From: Streptomyces lanatus
Lineage (GTDB): Bacteria > Actinomycetota > Actinomycetes > Streptomycetales > Streptomycetaceae
Direction: 5' to 3'
Assembly: GCF_014655715.1 (NCBI RefSeq)
Contig: NZ_BNBM01000003.1
Coordinates: forward strand, 177,892 to 241,891
DNA: 64,000 nt
This document shows positions 9,175-18,235 of the stretch, one piece after another. The notes below the pieces were generated by a model that saw only the letters and a list, made by a program, of their open reading frames with translations, was not told the origin of the DNA and did not search any database. Position numbers and translations under genes: made by a program. Positions within the stretch are counted from its first letter, which is position 1, and each line of letters starts with the position of its first letter.

Positions 9175-9996
9175 TTAGAAGAAGCGCGGATCGTCGAAGA
9201 CCCCGGACGCGACGAGATAGACGTAGAAGTCGGCGAGCGCCACGCTCACCAGCGACGCCCACGCCAGCTGCATGTGCCGGGCGTTGAGCTTCCCGATCCA
9301 CTGCCACATGCGGTAGCGCACGGGGTGTTTGGAGAAGTGCTTGAGCTTGCCGCCCACGATGTGCCGGCAGGAGTGGCAGGACAGGGTGTACGCCCAGATC
9401 AGCGCGATGTTGAGGAGGAAGACGAGGGTGCCGAGGCCCATGTGGCCCCACTCGTAGTTCTCGTCGCGGAAGGCGAGCACCGTGTCGTACGTCAGGATCC
9501 CGGCGACCAGGAGCGCGGCGTAGAAGAAGTACCGGTGGATGTTCTGCAGGATCAGCGGGAAGCGGGTCTCACCGGAGTACTTCGTGTGCGGCTCCGCCAC
9601 CGCGCAGGCCGGGGGCGACATCCAGAAGCCGCGGTAGTAGGCCTTGCGGTAGTAGTAGCAGGTCAGGCGGAAGCCGAGCGGGAAGATCAGGATGATGATC
9701 GCGGGGGAGATGCCCCACCAGCTCCCGAAGAGATCCCAGTTCGGCCCGCCGCGCATGGTCTCGCAGTTCTCCGCGAGGCAGGGCGAGTAGAACGGGGAGA
9801 CATACGGCGCCGCGTAGTAGTCCGCGTTGGCGAAGGCCCGCCAGGTCGAGTACACGATGAACGCCAGCAGACCGGCCGCGGTGACGGCCGGGGCCAGCCA
9901 CCAGCGGTCGGTCCGCAGGTGCGGGGCGGTGATCGCGGCGCGCGTACCGGTGCGTACGCCGCCGCTGTTCAGATGGGGTTCCGTACCAGTGGCCAA
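9175..9996 (-). CDS. sdhC: Succinate dehydrogenase membrane anchor (cytochrome b-type) subunit
   Basis: A 273-residue integral membrane protein with about five hydrophobic segments (near 33-52, 88-110, 145-165, 180-200 and 238-258). Histidines such as H154, H207 and H211 lie in or near these segments and may ligate haem, but assignment by eye is uncertain. It carries C(L)AENC in an extracytoplasmic loop. It is the first of the three respiratory genes and would anchor SdhA/SdhB and pass electrons to menaquinone. Single-polypeptide anchors of this kind are typical of the actinobacterial Sdh1-like complexes. A 96-codon gene ends 30 bp upstream and is probably co-transcribed. Confidence 0.85.
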   Translation of the reverse strand: MATGTEPHLNSGGVRTGTRAAITAPHLRTDRWWLAPAVTAAGLLAFIVYSTWRAFANADYYAAPYVSPFYSPCLAENCETMRGGPNWDLFGSWWGISPAIIILIFPLGFRLTCYYYRKAYYRGFWMSPPACAVAEPHTKYSGETRFPLILQNIHRYFFYAALLVAGILTYDTVLAFRDENYEWGHMGLGTLVFLLNIALIWAYTLSCHSCRHIVGGKLKHFSKHPVRYRMWQWIGKLNARHMQLAWASLVSVALADFYVYLVASGVFDDPRFF

Positions 9997-10026
9997 TGCA
10001 TGACTCCGGTCGGGTCGGGTGGGGGG

Positions 10027-10317
10027 TCAGGGGGCGTGGCGGTCCCTTGCGCCGAGACCCTCGTCATCCGTGTCGATCCACAGAGAGTCGTCGTACGGCG
10101 TGTCGGGGATGGTGACGAGTTCTGGTTTGCGCTGGGTGGCGGGGGACGCGGCGGAGTCCCGCAGCAGCGCGACGCTCTCGCGGAGATGGTTGGCGTCGGT
10201 GCGGACGCGGCGCATCTCGATTCCGCCGGTGCCCAGCTGCTTCTCCAGCCGGCCCACGGACCGGGCCAGGTCGTCGAGGCAGCGCTGGACAGCTGTCAGG
10301 TCGTCTTGCACGGACAT
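10027..10317 (-). CDS. Small coiled-coil protein upstream of the Sdh operon, unknown function
   Basis: A 96-residue protein with an amphipathic heptad-like first half (DLTAVQRCLDDLARSVGRLE, then a second helix HLRESVALLRDS) and an acidic C-terminal tail (DTDDEGLGARD). ATG 10317 is preceded by AGTGAGGTC-type sequence. It ends 30 bp before the membrane anchor gene and likely heads the same transcript. I do not recognise a family. An assembly or regulatory helper for the complex is possible from position alone. Confidence 0.6.
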   Translation of the reverse strand: MSVQDDLTAVQRCLDDLARSVGRLEKQLGTGGIEMRRVRTDANHLRESVALLRDSAASPATQRKPELVTIPDTPYDDSLWIDTDDEGLGARDRHAP

Positions 10318-10671
10318 GACGTGACCTCACTTCCGTGGGCCGTTCGGCCCTGGGTGGCAACGTTCATGCGCCTGCGAGTGTTGCGCGTCACACCTGCCCC
10401 TGTGAAGGCATGTGCAGCGATTGGCGGATTGCGCGCCTCCGACGCGCGCTCGCATGCGCTCTGTGTACGCCGGGGGAGCTCACGGAGTGCGGGAGCCCGC
10501 GTTGCTCCACTCGGGTGGGCTTGCGCGCTCCCGCCGCCGTGTCGTCTCCGCCCGGCGAACCCTTTCCTCTTCAGTGGGGTGCCTTAGATCTGATCAACTC
10601 CAAAATACCGCCAAAAGTGATCAGAACGTACATATCGTCACCGGCGGGTTGGCTCCCCGGAGGTACCACAG
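10318..10671. other. Divergent intergenic region (Sdh operon / LpqW-like gene)
   Basis: This 354-bp gap separates two divergently transcribed units. Its right part is unusually A/T-rich for this genome (around 10585-10635) and holds a long-armed inverted repeat (listed separately) and presumably the promoter of the lipoprotein gene. The rest is G/C-rich with no supported gene. Confidence 0.5.
10589..10625. promoter_or_regulatory. Inverted repeat TCTGATCA-N21-TGATCAGA, possible operator
   Basis: Perfect 8-bp arms at 10589-10596 and 10618-10625 flank a 21-bp A-rich spacer. Each arm contains the palindrome TGATCA, so the element also looks like two identical sites about 29 bp (just under three helical turns) apart. 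It lies 47 bp before the ATG of the LpqW-like gene, where a repressor or activator could act. Binding protein unknown. Confidence 0.45.
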
Positions 10672-12783
10672 ATGTCCCACGACGGCGTCGGAACTCGCTC
10701 GGTCATGCGCTCGGCCGCCTTCCTCGGCGCGGGCGCGCTCGCGGTCTCCGTGCTCACCGGATGCAGCGACCCCGACCCGGCCGGCAAACCCCTCGCAGGG
10801 CAGGACATCGCCCCGGCCGCCCGCGCCGAGATCGCCGACGGCGGCACCCTGCGCTGGGCCGTGGACGCCGTACCGGAGACGCTGAACACCTTCCAGTCGG
10901 ACGCCGACGCCACGACGACCCGGATCGCGCAGGCCACCCTGCCGTCGATGTTCCGGCTCGACGCGAACGGCCGCTCGGAACGCAACCCGAACTACCTCGA
11001 ATCCGCCAAGATCGTCGAGACCGAGCCCAAGCAGGTCGTCCTGTACAAGCTCAACCAGCAGGCCGTCTGGAGCGACGGCCGCGAGATCGGCGCCGCCGAC
11101 TTCTCCGCCCAGTGGCGGGCCCTGTCCGGAAAGGACAGCGCCTACTGGACCGCCCGCAACGCCGGCTACGACCGCATCGAGAAGATCGAGCGCGGCGACA
11201 ACGACCTGGAGGTGCGGGTCACCTTCGGGCGCCCGTACGCGGACTGGCGCTCCCTCTTCTCCCCGCTGTACCCGAAGGAGGTCATGGGCACGCCCGACTC
11301 CTTCAACGACGGGGCCCGGGGCAAGCTCAAGGTCAGCGCCGGTCCCTTCACCGTGAAGAAGATCGACCGCAAGGGCGACCAGATCCGGCTCATCCGCAAT
11401 CCGCGCTGGTGGGGCGAGCCGGCCAAGCTCAACGAGATCCTGCTGCGGGCCGTGCCGCGCGACGAGCGGGCCGCCGAGCTGGCCGCCGGGGAGCTGGACC
11501 TGGCCGAGGTCGACCCCACCGCGGCCAAGCGGATCGCGCTCGCGGCGCCCCCGCGTCCCGCCTCACCGTCGGCCAGTGTCTCCAGCACCCCGCTGATGGG
11601 CCCCGACCGGCGCACCCTCACCCCCAAGCAGAAGCGGGACCGCGTGCGATTCCGGGGCTTCGAGGTACGCAAGTCGCTGGAGCCGTCGTACACCCAGCTC
11701 GCGCTGAACGGCGGGGACGGTCCCTTCGCCGACGAGCGCGTACGGCGGGCGGTGGCCCGCGCCCTCGACCGCGAGGAACTGGCGAAGCTGGTCCTCTCCC
11801 CGCTCGGACTCCCCGCCGAGCCGGTCGGCAGCCATCTCGCACTGGCCGGCCAGGCGGCGTACGCCGACAGCAGCGGGGCGATCGGGGGCCAGGACCGGAA
11901 GGAGGCGCAGGCGCTGCTCGCGGATGCGGGGTGGGTGCCGGGCGGGCCGGTCGAGAAGAAGAAGGGGGAGAAGGGGGAGAAGGCGGCGGGGGCCAAGGGG
12001 GAGAAGGCCGAGAAGGGCGAGAAGAGCGGCAAGAAGTCCGAGTCCGGGGACGACGGGACCTACATCGTCGGCGAGGACAACAAGGGGGAGGACGGTGACG
12101 AGGGGCGCAAGGGGGAGCATCTCGCCCAGGACGGCAAGCAGTACGGCAAGGGCGGGGTGCCCGGCGCGTATGCCCCGCAGGGCACCGCGGCACCGGCGGG
12201 CGCGGCGGTGCGGCCGCTGGCCAAGGACGGGAAGCCGCTGACGTTGAGGTTCGTGGTGCCGGCGGGGGAGGGGTCGCAGACGCTGCGTACCGTGGCGGAC
12301 CGGATCGGGATCATGCTGGAGCGGGTCGGGATCCGTACCGTGATCAGCAAGGTCTCGGACGAGAGCTACTTCAAGGATCACATCGCGTCCGGGCAGTACG
12401 ACCTCGCGCTCTACTCCTGGCCGGCTTCCGCGTACCCGGCGACCGACGCGCGGCCCATCTACGCCAAGCCGGTGCCGGCGGCCGACGGCTCGCTGAACGT
12501 CGAGCAGAACTACACGCGGGTCGGTACCGACCAGGTGGATCAGCTCTTCGACGAGGCGATCGCCACGCTGGACGAGTCCGAGTCGCGCGCGCTGATCCGG
12601 AAGGCCGACTCACGGATCTGGGCCGCGGCGGGATCGCTGCCGCTCTTCCAGCGGCCTCAGCTGGTGGCGGTGCGGGCGAGCGTGGGGAACGCGGGGGCGT
12701 TCGGATTCGGGACGCCGGTGTATGAGGACATGGGGTTCCTGAAGAAGGCGCAGAAGCCGGCGGCGACGGCCTCGACCGACTAG
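10672..12783 (+). CDS. LpqW-like family 5 solute-binding lipoprotein
   Basis: A 703-residue lipoprotein with a signal peptide ending at VLTGC (lipid Cys 31), followed by an SBP family 5 fold (GGTLRWAVDAVPETLNTFQ, about 61-79, and the late LYSWPASAYPATDARP). No permease or ATPase is adjacent, and it lies directly before typA, as lpqW does in Mycobacterium tuberculosis (Rv1166 beside Rv1165). LpqW modulates phosphatidylinositol mannoside and lipoarabinomannan synthesis there; a corresponding role here is inference. Between the two lobes, about residues 425-510, is an 85-residue Lys/Glu/Gly-rich insertion (KGEKGEK-type runs). GGAGG precedes ATG 10672; ATG 10705 is an alternative. Confidence 0.75.
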   Translation: MSHDGVGTRSVMRSAAFLGAGALAVSVLTGCSDPDPAGKPLAGQDIAPAARAEIADGGTLRWAVDAVPETLNTFQSDADATTTRIAQATLPSMFRLDANGRSERNPNYLESAKIVETEPKQVVLYKLNQQAVWSDGREIGAADFSAQWRALSGKDSAYWTARNAGYDRIEKIERGDNDLEVRVTFGRPYADWRSLFSPLYPKEVMGTPDSFNDGARGKLKVSAGPFTVKKIDRKGDQIRLIRNPRWWGEPAKLNEILLRAVPRDERAAELAAGELDLAEVDPTAAKRIALAAPPRPASPSASVSSTPLMGPDRRTLTPKQKRDRVRFRGFEVRKSLEPSYTQLALNGGDGPFADERVRRAVARALDREELAKLVLSPLGLPAEPVGSHLALAGQAAYADSSGAIGGQDRKEAQALLADAGWVPGGPVEKKKGEKGEKAAGAKGEKAEKGEKSGKKSESGDDGTYIVGEDNKGEDGDEGRKGEHLAQDGKQYGKGGVPGAYAPQGTAAPAGAAVRPLAKDGKPLTLRFVVPAGEGSQTLRTVADRIGIMLERVGIRTVISKVSDESYFKDHIASGQYDLALYSWPASAYPATDARPIYAKPVPAADGSLNVEQNYTRVGTDQVDQLFDEAIATLDESESRALIRKADSRIWAAAGSLPLFQRPQLVAVRASVGNAGAFGFGTPVYEDMGFLKKAQKPAATASTD

Positions 12784-12785
12784 GG

Positions 12786-12840
12786 GTCTGGGGCGGAGCC
12801 CCGGAAGGATGGGACGGGTAGGGGCGGCGGGGGCGCATAA
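12786..12840 (+). repeat. Dispersed Streptomyces intergenic repeat, single copy
   Basis: Just after the lipoprotein stop lies GGGGTCTGGGGCGGAGCCCC, whose GGGGC-GGA-GCCCC part (12790-12802) can fold into a short hairpin, then a 29-bp stretch (12807-12835) that is repeated exactly at 55239-55267. This type of sequence is common between Streptomyces genes. It may serve as a terminator or mRNA end, but no T-run follows. Confidence 0.65.
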
Positions 12841-12994
12841 AAGGCCCCCCACCTGCACCGACGTATCCCGGCGAGCCCCAGCGGCAGCGGCCCCGTACCA
12901 TGGGGTGAGGCCGTGGCGTGTCCAGCCCGGCAGGGCCCGCGTATCAGAGAGCTACGCGAGAGCCGTCGTCACCACTCCGGGAGTACGCCACACC

Positions 12995-14902
12995 ATGGCC
13001 ACGCGCCACGACATCCGCAACGTCGCCATCGTCGCCCACGTCGACCACGGCAAGACGACCCTCGTCGACGCCATGCTGAAGCAGGCCGGTGCCTTCGCAG
13101 CGCACGCCGCCGAGTCGCTCGACGACCGCATGATGGACTCCAACGACCTGGAGCGTGAGAAGGGCATCACGATCCTGGCCAAGAACACGGCCGTGAAGTA
13201 CCACCCGAAGGATGGCGGCGACGTCATCACCATCAACATCATCGACACCCCGGGCCACGCCGACTTCGGTGGCGAGGTCGAGCGCGGTCTGTCGATGGTG
13301 GACGCGGTGGTGCTTCTCGTCGACGCCTCCGAGGGTCCGCTGCCGCAGACCCGTTTCGTGCTGCGCAAGGCGCTGCAGGCCCGCCTGCCCGTCATCCTGT
13401 GCATCAACAAGACGGACCGCCCCGACTCCCGTATCGACGAGGTCGTGAACGAGGCCTACGACCTCTTCCTCGACCTCGACGCCGACGAGGACCAGATCGA
13501 GTTCCCCATCGTCTACGCCTGTGCGCGTGACGGTGTGGCCTCGCTGACCAAGCCCGAGGACGGCACCGTCCCGCAGGACAGCGACAGCCTGGAGCCGTTC
13601 TTCTCCACGATCCTGTCCCACGTCCCGGCCCCCGAGTACGACGAGGAGGCCCCGCTCCAGGCGCACGTCACCAACCTGGACGCGGACAACTTCCTCGGCC
13701 GTATCGCGCTGCTCCGTGTCGAGCAGGGCGAGCTGCGCAAGGGCCAGACCGTCACGTGGATCAAGCGCGACGGCACGATGTCCAACGTGCGCATCACCGA
13801 GCTGCTGATGACCGAGGCGCTCACCCGCAAGCCGGCCGAGGTGGCGGGCCCCGGTGACATCTGCGCGGTCGCCGGTATCTCGGACATCATGATCGGCGAG
13901 ACCCTCGCCGACCCCGAGAACCCGATCCCGCTGCCGCTGATCACGGTCGACGAGCCGGCGATCTCGATGACCATCGGTACCAACACCTCGCCGCTGGTCG
14001 GCCGTGGTGGTACCGGCAAGGGCGCCGACAACAAGGCCGCCGTCAAGGACCGCAAGGTCACGGCCCGTCAGGTCAAGGACCGCCTGGACCGCGAGCTGAT
14101 CGGTAACGTCTCCCTCCGGGTGCTCGACACCGAGCGTCCGGACGCCTGGGAGGTCCAGGGCCGTGGTGAGCTCGCGCTCGCCATCCTGGTCGAGCAGATG
14201 CGCCGCGAGGGCTTCGAGCTGACCATCGGCAAGCCGCAGGTCGTCACCAAGGACGTCGACGGCAAGGTCTACGAGCCGGTCGAGCGCATGACGATCGACG
14301 TGCCCGAGGAGCACATGGGCGCGGTCACGCAGCTCATGGGCGTCCGCAAGGGCCGGATGGACAACATGTCCAACCACGGCTCGGGTTGGGTCCGCATGGA
14401 GTTCGTGGTGCCGTCGCGCGGTCTCATCGGCTTCCGTACCGAGTTCCTCACGCAGACGCGCGGCACCGGCATCGGCCACTCCATCCACGAGGGCCACGAG
14501 CCCTGGTTCGGCGCCCTGCAGACCCGTAACAACGGTTCGCTGGTCGCCGACCGCGCCGGTGCCGTCACCGCCTTCGCGATGACGAACCTCCAGGAGCGCG
14601 GTGTGCTGTTCACCGACCCCGGCACCGAGGTGTACGAGGGCATGATCGTCGGCGAGAACTCCCGCTCCGACGACATGGACGTGAACATCACCAAGGAGAA
14701 GAAGCTCACCAACATGCGCTCCTCCTCGGCCGACTCGTTCGAGGCGATCGTTCCGCCGCGCAAGCTCTCCCTCGAGCAGTCCCTGGAGTTCTGCCGCGAC
14801 GACGAGTGCGTCGAGGTGACCCCGGAGGCCGTCCGTATCCGCAAGGTGAACCTGGACGCCCGCGAGCGCGCCCGCGCCGCGAGCCGCGCCAAGCACGGCT
14901 AG
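12995..14902 (+). CDS. typA: Translational GTPase TypA/BipA
   Basis: A 635-residue ribosome-associated GTPase of the EF-G superfamily involved in ribosome assembly and stress adaptation. G1 is AHVDHGKTT (about 12-20), the switch region contains LEREKGITI, G3 is DTPGHADF and G4 NKTD. Domain 2 and the EF-G III/V-like C-terminal domains with the TypA-specific tail follow; length matches the family. ATG 12995 starts the conserved MATRHDIRNVAIVAHVDHG; the open frame upstream to 12809 is not conserved-looking. A perfect hairpin terminator follows 14 bp after the stop. Confidence 0.96.
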   Translation: MATRHDIRNVAIVAHVDHGKTTLVDAMLKQAGAFAAHAAESLDDRMMDSNDLEREKGITILAKNTAVKYHPKDGGDVITINIIDTPGHADFGGEVERGLSMVDAVVLLVDASEGPLPQTRFVLRKALQARLPVILCINKTDRPDSRIDEVVNEAYDLFLDLDADEDQIEFPIVYACARDGVASLTKPEDGTVPQDSDSLEPFFSTILSHVPAPEYDEEAPLQAHVTNLDADNFLGRIALLRVEQGELRKGQTVTWIKRDGTMSNVRITELLMTEALTRKPAEVAGPGDICAVAGISDIMIGETLADPENPIPLPLITVDEPAISMTIGTNTSPLVGRGGTGKGADNKAAVKDRKVTARQVKDRLDRELIGNVSLRVLDTERPDAWEVQGRGELALAILVEQMRREGFELTIGKPQVVTKDVDGKVYEPVERMTIDVPEEHMGAVTQLMGVRKGRMDNMSNHGSGWVRMEFVVPSRGLIGFRTEFLTQTRGTGIGHSIHEGHEPWFGALQTRNNGSLVADRAGAVTAFAMTNLQERGVLFTDPGTEVYEGMIVGENSRSDDMDVNITKEKKLTNMRSSSADSFEAIVPPRKLSLEQSLEFCRDDECVEVTPEAVRIRKVNLDARERARAASRAKHG

Positions 14903-14915
14903 TATTCGGACACTT

Positions 14916-14954
14916 GGGCCCGGACTCCCCCGCTAGGGGAGTCCGGGCCCTTTT
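14916..14954 (+). terminator. Rho-independent terminator of typA
   Basis: A perfect 15-bp stem (GGGCCCGGACTCCCC at 14916-14930 pairing with 14936-14950), a 5-base loop CGCTA and a TTTT tail at 14951-14954. Confidence 0.92.
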
Positions 14955-15253
14955 GCAAGCCATTTTCCTATGGCCGAGAATCAGCCTCCTGTCCGAAATG
15001 CGGGGATCGTCGCCCGATAGCCATGTAACACGCCCGTTTCGCGCCGTTCTTGACGCCGACGGTTTGTCCGGACTTTGGAAGATCTACGCGCCAGCTGTGA
15101 CTGAATTGAGATTTAAAGACGGTAGTCGGTAGTTGGCGCATGGCAGATAGTTATCGGCACCAGGGGGGCGGCTGAACCTCCCTACGCGCGTCCGGCTGCG
15201 GACTTCCGTACGCCTCGCTTTGGGCATACTCATACCAGCGAAACGGGCGAAAC
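14955..15253. other. Upstream region of the bldK operon
   Basis: About 300 bp with no gene. It is clearly more A/T-rich than the flanks, especially 15085-15150 (GAATTGAGATTTAAAGAC and nearby), as expected for a promoter region. A TTGACG at 15050 lacks a good -10 partner, so I do not call a defined promoter. The short repeat GGTAGTCGGTAGTTGG lies at about 15121-15136. The bldK start has no strong ribosome-binding site. Confidence 0.45.
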
Positions 15254-16288
15254 GTGACAAGTCGTATCGGTATTGAGGGTGGCGGTGCCTCGGCCATCGC
15301 GGACGGTGAACCGTCGCCGGCGATGAAGGCCGAGGAGGAACAGCTCGTCGGCCGGTCCCCCGGCCAGTTGATGTGGATCCGCTTCAAACGCGACCGCACC
15401 GGCGTGATCTCGGCCTCGGTCGTCATCTTCTTCTTCCTGATCGGCCTGCTCGCCCCGGTCGTCTCCTGGCTCTACGGCAAGAACCCGTACACGGTGTACG
15501 CCGACGAACGCCCCGAGCTGTTCGACAGCGCGGGCGTGCCGGTGCAGCCCAACGGCGGCATCAGCGGCGAGTTCTGGTTCGGCCTCGAACCGGGCAACGG
15601 CTACGACGTCTTCACCAAACTCCTCTACGGCATCCGGACTTCGCTGGGGATCGCGGTGGCGGTCACCCTCGCGACCGTGCTCACCGGCATCATCCTGGGC
15701 GTCACGGCCGGCTATCTCGGCGGCAAGGCGGACTACTGGATCAGCAGGGTCATCGACTTCCTGCTCGCCTTCCCGGCCCAGCTGTTCTTCATCGCGAGCA
15801 TGCCCGTGGTGGTCTCCCTGTTCGTCAGCCCGCGTGACGAGACCCCCGTCTACGTCCGGGTCGTCGCCCTCATCCTGGTGATGTGGTTCCTGGGCTGGAT
15901 GAGCCTCGGACGGATCCTCAGAGGCACCACACTCGCCCTGCGGGAACGGGAGTTCATCGAGGCCGCCAAGGTCAGCGGGGCCCCGCCGGGCCGGATCATC
16001 CGCAAGGAGATCCTGCCGAACGTGGTCACGCCGATCCTCGTGCAGAGCACCTACATGCTCCCCAACTTCGTGACCGCCGAGGCCGGTCTGTCCTTCCTCG
16101 GCGTGGGCATCGTCGAACCGACGCCGGACTGGGGGCAGATGTTCTCCAAGGCGTCCACCGAGCTCGTGATGCAGAACGACATCACCTACATGTTCTTCCC
16201 GGGCATCTCGATGATCATCTTCGTCGTCGCGTTCAACCTGCTCGGGGACTCCGTCAGGGACGCCTTCGACCCCAAGACGGCGCGCTGA
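15254..16288 (+). CDS. bldKA: BldK-type oligopeptide importer, permease (DppC/OppC type)
   Basis: A 344-residue inner-membrane permease with a cytoplasmic N-terminus of about 50 residues, a first hydrophobic helix (SASVVIFFFLIGLLAPVVSW), a large extracytoplasmic loop containing GGISGEFWFGLEPGNGYD, and five further helices. The EAA loop near 235-255 (EREFIEAAKVSGAPPGRIIR) docks on the ATPases. First gene of permease-SBP-permease-ATPase-ATPase, the order of bldKA-E in S. coelicolor, where the transporter imports an oligopeptide signal needed for aerial mycelium formation. Start GTG 15254; ATG 15323 is possible but would shorten the N-terminus. Confidence 0.85.
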   Translation: MTSRIGIEGGGASAIADGEPSPAMKAEEEQLVGRSPGQLMWIRFKRDRTGVISASVVIFFFLIGLLAPVVSWLYGKNPYTVYADERPELFDSAGVPVQPNGGISGEFWFGLEPGNGYDVFTKLLYGIRTSLGIAVAVTLATVLTGIILGVTAGYLGGKADYWISRVIDFLLAFPAQLFFIASMPVVVSLFVSPRDETPVYVRVVALILVMWFLGWMSLGRILRGTTLALREREFIEAAKVSGAPPGRIIRKEILPNVVTPILVQSTYMLPNFVTAEAGLSFLGVGIVEPTPDWGQMFSKASTELVMQNDITYMFFPGISMIIFVVAFNLLGDSVRDAFDPKTAR

Positions 16289-16342
16289 ACAACTGGTTGG
16301 CACTTCCTTCGCACTGGTGACACACAGATGGGTGGAAACTGA

Positions 16343-18154
16343 GTGATGAGTAAGGGCGGACGCCACACATACGCGGCAATCTCGGTGCTCGCGGCCGGCG
16401 CACTGGTGCTGACCGGGTGCAGCGAGGGCGGCAGCAAGGGCGGTGGCGATGACAAGAAACAGCAGGAGAACGCCGAACGCCAGCAGTCGGCGATCAAGTT
16501 CGGGGACGCGGCCGCGTCCAAGGGCCCCGCGGCCGAGGTCCCGGGAGCCAAGAGCGGCGGCACCATCTCGGTGCTGGCACGCGACAGTTATGCGCACCTG
16601 GATCCGGCCCAGATCTACGTCCAGGACGAGATGTCGGTCTCGCAACTGCTGCACAGAGGTCTGACCGGCTACAAGGCGACCAGCAACGACGGCAGCAAGC
16701 ACGAGGTCGTCGGCGACCTCGCCACCGACTCCGGCACCACCACCGACGGCGGCAAGACCTGGAAGTTCACGCTCAAGGACGGCATCAAGTTCCAGGACGG
16801 CTCGGCGATCACCTCGGCCGACGTACGGCACACCTTCGAGCGGCAGTTCGCGGCCTTCATCAACCAGGGCCCGCCGTACATCCAGCAGTGGCTGGCCGAC
16901 ACCCCGGGCACCGACTACCGCAAGCTGCTGCCGGACGGCCCGTTCAAGGGCAAGCATCTGCCGGACAGCACCCTGGAGACACCGGACGAGAAAACGGTTC
17001 TCTTCAAGTTCAAGAACCCGCACCCCGACCTCCCGTACGCCCTCGCCATGACGGGCTACGCCGTCGTCTCCCAGAAGGGCGACACCAAGGAGAAGTACGA
17101 CAAGGCGCCGGTGGTGACCGGGCCGTACAAGATCCAGGAGTTCAAGTCCGGCAAGTCCATGGTGCTCGTCAAGAACGAGAACTGGGACCCGGCCACCGAC
17201 CCGCTGCGGCACCAGTACGTCGACCGGTTCAACATCACCTTCAACCAGCAGTACGAGGACTCCACCAAGGCGCTCCTCGCCGACAGCGGCACCGACCGCA
17301 CCGGCGTCAGCTTCAGCAACCAGGTCGACGCGGGCAACCTGTCCAAGGTCCTGAACGACCCGAAGATGAAGTCCCGTACCGTCTCCGGCTTCCAGCCGTA
17401 CGTCGGCCAGGTCAACATCAACATGAGCCACGCGGAGATGAAGGACCTCAAGGTCCGCCAGGCCATCGCCTACGCCCTCCCGGTCACGCCGTTCGTGCGT
17501 GCCTACGGCGGCACCGACGCGATGGAGGTCGCGGGCGGCATCATCAGCCCGACCGTCAGCGGCTACGACCCGTCGTTCGACCCGTACGGCAAGAAGAAGA
17601 AGCCGGCCGGTGACCCGGCCAAGGCCAAGAAGCTGCTCGAAGAGGCCGGCAAGACCGGACTGAAGCTGACCTTCGGCTACATCAACACCCCCGAGGGCCA
17701 GCAGTACTCCACCGCCATGGCGGCGGGCCTGGAGAAGGCCGGCTTCGACGTCCAGCGCCAGGAGATCCCGGCCGAGACCTTCTACGACCAGGTCAGCAAG
17801 CTGGACAACAACTACGACATCTTCCACACCGCGTGGGGTGCCGACTGGCCGTCCGCCTCGACCGTGATCCCGCCGCTGTACGACGGACGCGTGATCGCCG
17901 AGGGCGCCCAGAACTACTCGCAGGTCAACGACCCCAAGGTCAACAGCGAGATCGACCGCATCAACAAGATCACCGACCCGGTCAAGGCCGCGGCCGAATG
18001 GGAGACGCTCGACAAGTACCTGCTCACCAAGGTGGTCAACGTCGTACCGACCGCCTACTACAAGCAGGTCCAGATCGCCGGATCCAAGATCGGCGGACTT
18101 GTCTACGACGACATCATCGCCGGCGTCGACGCACGCCGCCTGTTCGTCAAGTAA
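16343..18154 (+). CDS. bldKB: BldK-type oligopeptide-binding lipoprotein
   Basis: A roughly 603-residue solute-binding lipoprotein of SBP family 5. The signal peptide ends in LVLTGC, with the lipid Cys at 26 (25 if the ATG at 16346 is the start; GTG 16343 and ATG 16346 are adjacent and share one ribosome-binding site). A glycine/lysine linker follows, then GGTISVLARDSYAHLDPAQI and the usual two-lobe fold with FHTAWGADWPSASTV near the hinge. It captures the peptide outside the membrane for BldKA/BldKC. A strong hairpin follows in the 81-bp gap to bldKC, which may raise binding-protein expression relative to downstream genes. Confidence 0.87.
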   Translation: MMSKGGRHTYAAISVLAAGALVLTGCSEGGSKGGGDDKKQQENAERQQSAIKFGDAAASKGPAAEVPGAKSGGTISVLARDSYAHLDPAQIYVQDEMSVSQLLHRGLTGYKATSNDGSKHEVVGDLATDSGTTTDGGKTWKFTLKDGIKFQDGSAITSADVRHTFERQFAAFINQGPPYIQQWLADTPGTDYRKLLPDGPFKGKHLPDSTLETPDEKTVLFKFKNPHPDLPYALAMTGYAVVSQKGDTKEKYDKAPVVTGPYKIQEFKSGKSMVLVKNENWDPATDPLRHQYVDRFNITFNQQYEDSTKALLADSGTDRTGVSFSNQVDAGNLSKVLNDPKMKSRTVSGFQPYVGQVNINMSHAEMKDLKVRQAIAYALPVTPFVRAYGGTDAMEVAGGIISPTVSGYDPSFDPYGKKKKPAGDPAKAKKLLEEAGKTGLKLTFGYINTPEGQQYSTAMAAGLEKAGFDVQRQEIPAETFYDQVSKLDNNYDIFHTAWGADWPSASTVIPPLYDGRVIAEGAQNYSQVNDPKVNSEIDRINKITDPVKAAAEWETLDKYLLTKVVNVVPTAYYKQVQIAGSKIGGLVYDDIIAGVDARRLFVK

Positions 18155-18166
18155 CCCCGCCCGCCA

Positions 18167-18208
18167 GGCATCCGGTGCCCTCCGCCCGTGCGAGGGGCAC
18201 CGGATGCC
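18167..18208 (+). promoter_or_regulatory. Intercistronic hairpin after the binding-protein gene
   Basis: GGCATCCGGTGCCC (18167-18180) pairs with GGGCACCGGATGCC (18195-18208), a perfect 14-bp stem, optionally extended by TC/GA across one bulged base. No T-run follows. Such hairpins after the binding-protein gene of ABC operons commonly stabilise the upstream message or partly terminate. The inverted paralogous operon has a hairpin at the same place. Confidence 0.75.
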
Positions 18209-18235
18209 GCCCGGTTCGACGTCTGAGAGCCTGCC

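Noticed and set aside
12944..14896. A 650-codon antisense open frame within typA
   Set aside because: Antisense shadow of a highly conserved GTPase gene; no ribosome-binding site or family resemblance.
15050..15079. A sigma-70-type promoter for bldK with -35 TTGACG
   Set aside because: No acceptable -10 hexamer at 16-19 bp; the region is probably promoter-bearing but this pair is not convincing.
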